From NCBI GenBank assembly GCA_036346225.1, contig JARFIW010001104.1:8210001-8274000 (forward strand): a stretch of DNA of 64,000 nucleotides, given 5' to 3'. A program made the translations under genes and the position numbers. The notes beneath the pieces are model-generated. The model was not told the DNA's origin. It did no database searches and saw only the letters and a list, made by a program, of their open reading frames with translations. The DNA is from Platerodrilus igneus (taxonomy: Eukaryota; Arthropoda; Insecta; Coleoptera; Lycidae). Positions within the stretch are counted from its first letter, which is position 1. Each line of letters begins with the position of its first letter. Shown here piece after piece: positions 56,090 through 64,000 of the stretch.

Positions 56090-56525
56090 TTGGGTAATAA
56101 CTAGGCCAATATCTTTGTCTTCTTTATTATCTTCGACAATACCCTTAGTTTTAATATCGTTATCTTACTGATTACCTTTAGTAATAACCTTAGTTTAGTA
56201 TCGTTATCTTACCGATTATCGTTAGTAATAATTTTGGTTTAATTTCTTGTTATCTTACCGACTACCGTTAGGAATAACTTCGAGTTATTTCGCGTTATCT
56301 TACCGGTTATCTTGAGTAATAACTTTTGTTTAATTCCGTGTTACTTTACCTACTACCTCTTATAATCACTTTAACTTAATATCGTGTTATCTTATCTAGT
56401 ATCTCAAATAACAACTAAAGCTTAATACCGTTATCTTATTCATTACCTTTGAGGATAACAACTTAAGCTTAATATCATTATCTTATCTACTATCTTTAAC
56501 AACAATTTGAGATCTTATCTTATCT
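56090..56525. repeat. Degenerate tandem repeat of about 60 bp
   Basis: Seven or so imperfect units share a GTTATCTTACCGATTACC-like core followed by AGTAATAACTT and TTAATATC. They drift along the array. It lies between the hairpin cluster and the 3' LTR of Gypsy A. Confidence 0.75.
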
Positions 56526-57140
56526 TTTTATCGTCCTAACGTGTGGTATATATGACCAGACGTGGGAATTATTTTTTTTCCTGAAATTTAAGTGAAAAAG
56601 CTAACCCGATTTAGAAATGTAATTTGTCAGGTTAGCATATAAGGATTTAGTAGGTGGTACTTTTGGTAAATTTGTTGATTCACAACTGTGTCATGGACAA
56701 GTTTTAAATGTGCATCGTTGGAAAACCAAAGTACTAGTAACAAAATTTGCTGGAGTGCAAAGTGACGCACTCCATGAACATTTTAAATTTGGGCACTTCT
56801 TGCCAAAAAGAATTTTTATGTTAGCTTTAGTTAGATAGGTTTAGATAGTTTAGGCGACTTGTCGCACCCGTGTTAGTTTAAGTAGTGTTTCATGCTCCCC
56901 GACAAATTTGTGCTGTCGATAATTAGTGTAGTCAAAGACTATCGGGCTACCTATTCCGTTTCCTGGTACTTCGGTAGACGTGTTATCGGTCGAAAAAACC
57001 AGGTGGCGCCTTATATAAACATTTTGTAGGTTTCAAGTTAGGTTTTATGTAGGGTAGTTAGGATTTAGATTTTAAGCTGTTACTGTGCTAACAGACTTTT
57101 TCTTTTTTTTAAGTTTTTTCTTTTGTGGCTTTGTCGCGAT

Positions 57141-57612
57141 TGTTACGTGCAATTTGCACTTAAACATTGTTTTAGGTTAGTTTTTGGTGTACGGAAGTTT
57201 CCCGCCATATTTTCAAATACGCGAGACGCGGGAATTTTTAAATAGACTAGGCGGTGCTTCCGATACGTCAGAGTAGTGAGCTTGCGCAGTGTGCTTATCC
57301 CTAGAGGGGTAGGGCAATACTAGACAAGGGGTGGGAGAGTTCCGCGGTTCTCGCTGGATAACGTGGCTTTTTACCTGGTATCGTCGTGTTAAGTGCACGT
57401 TTTTGTCTCTGGTAACGTATCGTTAGGGTTATCTATGTAGTTCCTTGCCTAATTATCTTTGTTGTCTACCTCCATACCTTTTCCTGTCCAATCCCTACAT
57501 AGGTAAGACATCTGCCGCCACCGAGGAGTACCGATCTTCACGCCTGAGGATGACCTCATGTTTACCTTAGCTAGCCGGAGCTGTTCCGTACGCATTGGAT
57601 AGCGTCGACGTA
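57141..57612 (+). repeat. 3' LTR of Gypsy A, interrupted
   Basis: 472 bp almost identical to 51740-52211. It stops at GTCGACGTA where the LTR of element B begins. The remaining part of this LTR should lie beyond element B, outside the window, if B inserted here. Confidence 0.8.
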
Positions 57613-58410
57613 TGTTACGTGTCATTGCACTTCAACATGTTTTTATGTTAAGTTTTTTGATATATGGAAGTTTCCCGCCATAATTTTCAAATACGCGGTA
57701 CGCGGGAACTTTTAAATGGACTAAGCGGTACTTCCGTACGTCATAGTAGTGAGTTTGCGTAGTGTGCTTATCCCTAGAGGGTTAGAGCAATACTAGACAA
57801 TGGGGTGGGAGAGTTCTCCGCTTCTCTCGCGACAACGTGGCTTTTTACCGGGTATCGTGAAGTGAAGTGCACGTGATTGTCTCTGGTAACGTATCGTTAG
57901 GGTTTACCTATGTAGAAATCCCTTCCTAATTATTGTTTGTTTGTCTACCTCTACCTCTTTCCCGCCAAACCCTACATAGGTAAGAATTTGCTGCCACCGA
58001 GGACTACCGATCTTCACGCCTGAGGATGACCTCATGTTTACCTAGCTAGCCAGAGCCGTTCCGTATGCATTTGATAGCGTTGACGTATCATCTCTAATTC
58101 CTCCGGGAGGAGCCCCCGATGGACTTCAGAGAAGCGAACTGTAACGCAATCCCGCCGGATACCGGATTCCTTATGTAAGTAATCCTTTACTTATTTTCTA
58201 CTTTGTTCGCTGTATTATGTGTTATCTTAAATGTATCTATTGTTTCCGATAATTACGTCTTAAATTTATGTATTGATGACATCATAGTAGTTGACTGTGC
58301 CCAAAATCTGTATAAGAATTAGTGCAGCCAACTGTTAATAGTGTCTATCATACCACGCTACCGGTGTTGTATTTATCAAACTTTGTAAATATAACCACCG
58401 GTGTAGCGTA
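57613..58410 (+). repeat. 5' LTR of Gypsy B (minimum extent)
   Basis: It aligns throughout with the LTR of A: GGGAGAGTTC, GGTAACGTATCGTTAGGG, CCTACATAGGTAAG, CTTCACGCCTGAGGATGACC, TGATGACATCATAGTAGTTG. As in A, the downstream end is uncertain; GACGCCCAGCGTG at 58418 is a primer-binding candidate and GTAACA at about 59149 an alternative LTR end. Confidence 0.7.
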
Positions 58411-59410
58411 AGAATTTGACGCCCAGCGTGTGTTATTTAGGTGGTATGATTCCTATGTACCTATGGAATGAATAGATTAATTTTAAACAAGCTTTTTCAT
58501 TTAAATAATATCCATAATATTTATTATCTATGTCCCTTAAGAATCTGTGAAGTTTTAATTTCAGTTGGTACCTTGCGGAAATTCACCAGAAATTTTCAGC
58601 AATTGACAGATAGCGTTTGTAATTAAAAACCGTCATTGTAATATATAGTTTTTATCTAATAAATGTTAATCTATTTACCCTATTGAAATTTTAAAATGAA
58701 GTTTATAATTGTAGTTGCCTAAAACTGTGTCAGTTCTCTGAAAATGTGTGTAGTGTCTATATAAAACTTCAAATTTTTACAAGGATTTCCACGTAACCTC
58801 ACTTTTACGCAAGTAAGTAAATAAGCTTTTTAAAAGTAATTGCATTTCTTAAATACCGTTTATTATAACGATTATCTACCTTATATCAGTGTAAAATATA
58901 ACCCTTGCTGCTAAATAAAAAATTGCACCTAAAATTATCTCATGTGTTTATAAAAAAGTGTTTGTCATTTACCTGTTAATTAATATTTAAACTCGCTTTT
59001 AAAGAAACCTTATGTTTAAAAAAAACATTTAACGTAACGATTTGACCTCTGGAATATATTTTGAAGATGCTACATGAATAGCCTCGTTTTATCTGTAAAA
59101 AATTTACCTTACCGATGCGTTTCTCTATTTTGGAGGGCTTTTTTTTTGTAACATATGAAGGATATATCCCCTTATTAACCATTTACCTTGTTTAGATACC
59201 TTTAAATACAGTTATTACAAGATTATCTATTAAAATATAACTTTTGTTGTTTTCTTAACTTTAGAAGACAGGTTTTTTTGAAACTTTTATGTTACATTCT
59301 AAAAACTGCATTATGGATTATACCTTTACAAGAAAACCTTGTGGTTAAACTTCCTGATTTCCGTTAATATCGTATATCTCATATATCGTATCTCGAATAT
59401 TCTATTCACC
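58411..59410 (+). other. Gypsy B leader or LTR remainder
   Basis: Homologous to 52521-53393. It contains a TATATAA box near 58757, a donor-like CAAGTAAGTA near 58811 and an acceptor-like TTTCTTAACTTTAG near 59260, so a spliced leader is possible. There is no coding frame. Confidence 0.5.
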
Positions 59411-60733
59411 ATGAACGTTTCTCATTTAAAATCCCTCGAATTAATTTACGAGCTTGATTGTAGGAACATTATTGCAGCTAGTAATCAAAATGATAGGAGA
59501 TCTCAGCTCAGGGCTATTTTGGCTCAGGAAACGAAAGGCGTTGCTATCTTAAAGAAACCCGTTGGCGATTGGCCCCTTAACGAATCGGAAATTAGATGGT
59601 CTTTGGACGACATATCGGGTATTATAAATAGAACAGATCCTGGTGCTAGTGATATTGAGTTAGGGAGATTGGCTTCGAGAATAACTCACGTCAAACAACG
59701 TGTCGAATTATTATCTTTATATAACGATGAGCGAGCGACTCAAGCTAAACAAAGTTTGTTGTCCGAGGTATTATTGCTCGAAGGGATTGTTCTTGAAAGA
59801 CTTAATCCTAATGCAGACGTAGATATATCGTTACCTTTTTCAAATCTTGTGCTTGCCCAACCTAAACCATTAGGGAAATCTATACCTGTATACAAATGGG
59901 GTCTTACTTTCGAAGGGTTTGATTCGAAGGTCTCTTTATCATCCTTTCTTGATCGTATTAATGATTTCAAAATCTCTTGCGGGCGTACCGACCAGGACCT
60001 ATTTGTCTCAGCAGGTGACTTGTTCGCAAACTCAGCGTTAATATGGTACAGAAACATACGAGACCAAATTTCTACCTGGGAGGAGTTAGTTGCGTGTTTA
60101 AAACGAGACTTCCTACCTTATGGCTATATTAACGACCTTTGGAACGAAATACGTAACCGAACCCAAGGTCCTGACGAAAATGTTGTTTCTTTTATTACCT
60201 CACTAGAAGCTTTATATAGCAGACTCGACAAAAAACCTTCAGAATCCGAAATTATCGATCAATTACTTAGAAATTTAAACCCCTACTTCTCAGAACGTTT
60301 GGCATTGCAGCAAATCTCTTCGTTAGCCCACTTTAAAGACCTATGCCGTTCTCTTCAGGAAGTGAAGTCAAGGATTAACAAATATCGGCCACCCCCCGAG
60401 AAACTATCTGGTCTTTTAGAACCTGATTTAGCTTGCCAAGTTCGAGCTTCCCATAAACTATCTACCCTTAACGTTCCTTCTACCGTTACTAACAACTCAC
60501 TTACCTGTTGGAACTGCAAGCGAAGTGGACATAACTATACTGTCTGCACATACCCTAGAAATATTTTTTGTTATGGTTGTGGTCGCTCAAATATCTACAA
60601 ATCTAACTGCACCAACTGTAATCCTAACGTATCGGGAAACTCCCGTCGAGATATTTCAAATCAGGGTGTGAATATCTCAAGAATTCAAAATCGCCCTCAT
60701 CACCAATCATTCAACGGACCCAGACGCCAATAA
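59411..60733 (+). CDS. Gypsy B gag polyprotein
   Basis: ATG at 59411 in good context (TTCACCATG) opens 440 intact codons. The retrotransposon-gag (capsid) domain is in the middle: KWGLTFEGFDSKVSLSSFLD, ALIWYRNIRDQISTWEELV, DFLPYGYINDLWNEIRNR and FITSLEALYSRL. Near the C-terminus are CWNCKRSGHNYTVC, a proper CCHC knuckle, and CYGCGRSNIYKSNC, a second knuckle in which the His is replaced, then CTNC. A basic tail ends at TAA 60731-60733. An in-frame extension upstream of 59411 exists but has no good start. The pol frame overlaps its last 105 nt in the -1 phase. Confidence 0.88.
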   Translation: MNVSHLKSLELIYELDCRNIIAASNQNDRRSQLRAILAQETKGVAILKKPVGDWPLNESEIRWSLDDISGIINRTDPGASDIELGRLASRITHVKQRVELLSLYNDERATQAKQSLLSEVLLLEGIVLERLNPNADVDISLPFSNLVLAQPKPLGKSIPVYKWGLTFEGFDSKVSLSSFLDRINDFKISCGRTDQDLFVSAGDLFANSALIWYRNIRDQISTWEELVACLKRDFLPYGYINDLWNEIRNRTQGPDENVVSFITSLEALYSRLDKKPSESEIIDQLLRNLNPYFSERLALQQISSLAHFKDLCRSLQEVKSRINKYRPPPEKLSGLLEPDLACQVRASHKLSTLNVPSTVTNNSLTCWNCKRSGHNYTVCTYPRNIFCYGCGRSNIYKSNCTNCNPNVSGNSRRDISNQGVNISRIQNRPHHQSFNGPRRQ

Positions 60734-63700
60734 ATTCAAATCATAAAACTACCTCTAACGTTGTACCGTCATTAAATTTATCTAACAATAATACTGCTAC
60801 TATTAATGTACAAAATGCCTTGCCTTTATTAGAGGAATTATGCTATACTACGCCAGCCGAGTGGTCTAAGTGGTTACAAACCGTCAATTCTTTTTACCAT
60901 AAAAAGACTGCTGCCGTTTCACAACTTGTTAAAAAACCCTTTGATAACCGTTCACACTTATCTATCTCAATTGGTTCCTTAAATGTAGTTGCATTATTGG
61001 ATACAGGTTCTTCATGTTCCCTTATAAATAACGAAGGTCTACATCAATTATCTAAACAAAATATCAATATTCAAATTATTCCCGAAAAAACTTCCATAAA
61101 TTTAGCTGACGATAATCAAATACATGTAACCGGTTCCCTTAAGTTAAAAATTCGAGTAGAATCTCTTGAACGTGACGTTTTATTTTTGATTGTCCCTGCA
61201 TTAGCGTATCCCTTTCTACTAGGCGTTGATTTCTGTAAACTTTTTAATCTGTCACTTTATTTCCAGGATTTTTCATGGCAAACCTCTCTTAAAACGAACT
61301 CCTGTGCATCTACAGGAATATCTAACAAAATCTCTCTTACTGATTCCCAAAATGTAACCCTTAACGCTACAATTGACAAATTTCGCAAACTTAATACCTC
61401 CGAACTGGGTTGTGTTACAACGGCAACACACGTTATCTCTACAGGTGATGCCCTTCCTTTTAAGCAACGTCAGTATCCCTTATCACCTGCATTACAAAAG
61501 CATTTACATGCTGAAATAGACAAAATGTTAGAATCTGGTGTTATCTCTCTTTCAAATTCACCGTGGACCTCTCCCGTATTACTAGTTCGGAAGAAGAATG
61601 ACGAATGGCGTGTCTGTTTTGACGGCAGGAAGTTGAATTCCGTGACTGTTTCTGACGCTTACCCTCTACCTAGAACTGACTCGATTTTAAGCCGGCTTCG
61701 AAACGCAAAATTTATCTCATCTATCGACCTTAGACAAGCTTTTTATCAGATACGTCTCGACCTATCTTCTCGTCAAAAAACTGCTTTTTGTGTTCCAGGC
61801 CGAGGTCTTCTCGAGTATAATTTCTTGCCATTTGGTCTCTGTAACGCTCCACAAACTTTACAACGTACTATGGATCAAACGTTAGGTCCTATCTTACATC
61901 AAGAACGTGCCTTTGTATTTTTAGATGATATCTTAGTTATCTCAAGTTCTTTCGATGAACATATCGCCACATTAGATGAAGTTGCAGAACGTTTAAACGC
62001 AGCAGGTTTTAAGATAAACTGGGAAAAGTGTCAATTTTGTTGTTCATCCCTTACATTTCTTGGTTTTATTATCGATGGAACAGGCTTACGAGCAGATCCT
62101 GCTAAAGTTGATGCTATTACTAAATTTAAAACACCAAAAACTGTTACCGAAATCAAACGTTTAATTGGAATGACTAGCTACTATCGCATTTTTCTACCCA
62201 ATCTTTCAACTATATCCGCACCCATTACTGCTTTAATTAAAAATAAAAAGAAATCCCAAACTATCGAGTGGAATTTAGAATCCCAACAGGCTTTCGAACA
62301 AATTAAAACATTAATCACTTCAGCACCTATCTTAATCTCTCCAAATTTCGATGATAAGTTTTTTTATACAAACCGATGCCTCACTTACTGGGTTAGGTGC
62401 AATGTTATTCCAGGTAAACAATGGTTTAGAACATCCAATCGCCTATGCGAGCCGTGCCTTAACTTCTGCCGAACAAAAATACTCTGCTACCGAACGAGAA
62501 CTATTGGGCGTTATCTTTGGCATCGAGAAATTTAGAGGATATGTCGAAGGTACACACTTTACCGTAATCACTGATTGTGCAGCCCTCACGTGGTTTAATA
62601 ACTTGAAACAGCCCGCAGGTCGTTTGGCAAGATGGAACTTGCGTATATCTCAATTTACTTTTGACGTTAGGCATAGGTCTGGCAAACTAAATATCGTACC
62701 TGATGCCTTATCTCGTGATGTCGTTTCTCTTAACCTTCCAAATTTAATTCTGGATACCTGGTACCTCAATATGATTAAAAAAGTTTCTGATAATCCCGAC
62801 AAATTCCCTACCTTTCGTGTAACAAATAATAGACTATATAAATTTGCATCTTCGTCCCCACATAAAATATCGAATATACCTGAATGGAAACTGGTCGTGC
62901 CCACTGCAAACCGCAGTGAGGTGCTCAAATTATGTCACGATGATCCCATAGCTGCACACCTTGGTGTTACAAAAACTCTCGCCAAAATATCTGAATTATA
63001 TTACTGGCCCACACTTAAGCAATCTGTTTGTCGCTACATTAAGAGCTGTAAAATTTGTGGCTCTCATAAGAGTTGCCAAGATGCTCGCCCTGGTTTAATG
63101 GGTAACTTTAAGCGTGTATCTTATCCCTTTCAATTAATATCGCTTGACTTATTAGGACCTCTCCCTCGATCGAAAAGAGGTAATCAATATCTTTTAGTCG
63201 TAACCGATTGGTTTTCTAAATTTGTTATGGTGCAACCCTTACGTAAAGCTACATCTGCAGCTATAATTAAATTCCTAGAACAAAATGTCTTTCTTATCTT
63301 TGGTGTCCCACAGATTATTCTTTGTGACAATGGTGCACAATTTATCTCTAAAGATTTTCAGAATTTCGTTAAAAGTTATAAAGTACAAAAAATTTGGTTT
63401 AACGCAAAATATCACCCCCAAGTAAACCCTACCGAAAGAGTAAATCGAGTTTTAATTACTGCTATTTCGTCCTATATTGATTCAGACCATACTACATGGG
63501 ATGAACATATCTTTAAAATTGCTCAAGCTTTGCGTACATCTAAACACGATGCAAACCCAATTCACTCTGTGATTTCTTGTTTTTGGAAGATATACCCCAA
63601 TCGATGGGAGTTACTATGGTTTAGTGCCTGACGATACTAACGTAATTGAATTTGACGATAAAGTACGTTGGGACAAAGACCAACAGTCATTACCTTCTAT

Positions 63701-63998
63701 CTTTAACGACATTAGGAAAAATTTGTTAAAAGCTTACGAAAAGAGTAAGGACCACTATAATCTACGTAAACGAAATATTTCCTTCGCCTTGGGCGAACAA
63801 GTTTGGAAGAAGAACTATGTCTTATCGGATGCATCTAAGAAATTCTCTTCAAAATTAGCCCCTAAATTCATTCTTTGTAAGGTCACTCGTGTCATTAGTC
63901 CCCTTATCTACGAACTTCAGGATGCTGAAGGAAAACGCCAAGGCAGGTGGCATATTAAAGACCTTAAGCCATTCTCTGCCGACCCAAATGCTAATTAA
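60628..63998 (+). pseudogene. Gypsy B pol: protease, RT, RNase H, integrase
   Basis: The pol frame is open from 60628 in the -1 phase relative to gag, which suggests -1 frameshifting. Domains: aspartic protease (VALLDTGSSCSLI near 60990); reverse transcriptase (SPWTSPVLLVRKKNDEWRVC, SSIDLRQAFYQIRL, FGLCNAPQTLQRTM, VFLDDILVIS near 61915); RNase H (TDASLTGLGAM near 62365, ERELLGVIFGIEKF, DALSR near 62700). The integrase follows, with the HHCC finger (LCHDDPIAAH, SCKICGSH), DDE core and GPY/F end. A frame change in a seven-T run at about 62350 and an extra A near 63552 break it; the C-terminal frame resumes at 63624. Confidence 0.88.
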
Positions 63999-64000
63999 AT

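Larger units (their letters stand above)
54452..57140 (+). other. Long noncoding 3' region of Gypsy A
   Basis: 2.7 kb between pol and the 3' LTR with no frame resembling an envelope or other known protein. 54452-55700 is T-rich. 55700-56064 is more GC-rich and holds a hairpin cluster. 56090-56525 is a tandem repeat. The last 80 bases before the LTR are pyrimidine-rich on the plus strand (TTTTTCTTTTTTTTAAG), with no usual polypurine tract. Confidence 0.55.
51740..57612 (+). mobile_element. Ty3/Gypsy element A, internally deleted
   Basis: The 5' LTR starts TGTTACGTGC at 51740 and the same sequence starts again at 57141, near-identical for 472 bp. Between them are a leader (to 53393), the integrase end of pol (53394-54451) and about 2.7 kb without genes. 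Compared with element B, about 3.53 kb (gag, protease, RT, RNase H) is missing at 53391-53393. The 3' LTR is interrupted at 57612 by element B. A is thus a nonautonomous derivative. Confidence 0.85.
57613..64000 (+). mobile_element. Ty3/Gypsy element B, near complete, runs off the window
   Basis: LTR from 57613 (TGTTACGTGTCATTGCAC), leader to 59410, gag 59411-60733, pol from the overlap at 60628 to 63998. Its LTR is only about 85 percent like that of A by eye, while the integrase ends of the two pol genes are about 97 percent alike. Frame breaks occur at about 62350 and 63552. The 3' noncoding region and 3' LTR are outside the window. Confidence 0.87.

Noticed and set aside
54815..56171. Possible envelope gene in Gypsy A (hydrophobic frames at 55317-55568, 55463-55723)
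   Set aside because: Short, overlapping frames with no signal peptide, cleavage site or cysteine pattern that I could support.

Overview
The window is eukaryotic and almost certainly from an insect. It is AT-rich, has intron-split reading frames with GT...AG junctions, and is filled by element families common in insect genomes: piggyBac, irritans-type mariner, Jockey/CR1-like and RTE-like LINEs, Penelope-like elements, BEL/Pao and Ty3/Gypsy. The TE load and very large introns would fit a large beetle-like genome, but the order is a guess.

The only host gene I can support is a plus-strand gene whose first eight coding exons run from 6295 to 49194 (6295-6386, 6466-6613, 6654-6755, 28990-29132, 46179-46333, 46383-46579, 48817-48990, 49038-49194). 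All junction phases agree and the product (about 389 residues so far) resembles FIRRM/C1orf112, the FIGNL1-interacting regulator of recombination and mitosis. Two introns of about 22.2 kb and 17.0 kb, plus the unfinished intron after 49194, hold nearly everything else in the window.

Layout. 1187-5903: a decayed DDE transposase gene and a LINE fragment between short inverted termini. 5929-6091: an inverted repeat just upstream of the host gene. 7448-9761: a complete but broken piggyBac element. 9919-10125: a pogo/Tigger-like end. 10289-15800: an RTE-like LINE split by a Jockey-like LINE. 17219-21876: the most unusual object, a restriction-like-endonuclease LINE whose endonuclease frame runs without a stop into a USP16/45-type ubiquitin-specific protease domain. 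23779-27965: a Jockey/CR1-like LINE. 27985-28730: a diverged solo LTR. 30564-33413: gag and protease-like frames between short inverted termini. 33573-33962 and 45192-45943: Penelope-like fragments. 34408-36167: four tRNA-like genes in about 400-bp units, one inverted, bounded by (TA)n. 38255-41820: a second RTE-like LINE split by a mariner. 41815-44400: a satellite with an eight-monomer higher-order repeat. 46893-47945: a foldback repeat. 49341-51515: the 3' half of a BEL/Pao element. 51740-64000: two related Ty3/Gypsy elements, the first internally deleted and the second lying in the first one's 3' LTR.

Nearly every mobile-element frame carries frameshifts or stops, so the elements look inactive. 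Insertion order is readable in several places: Jockey into RTE, mariner into RTE, Gypsy B into the LTR of Gypsy A.
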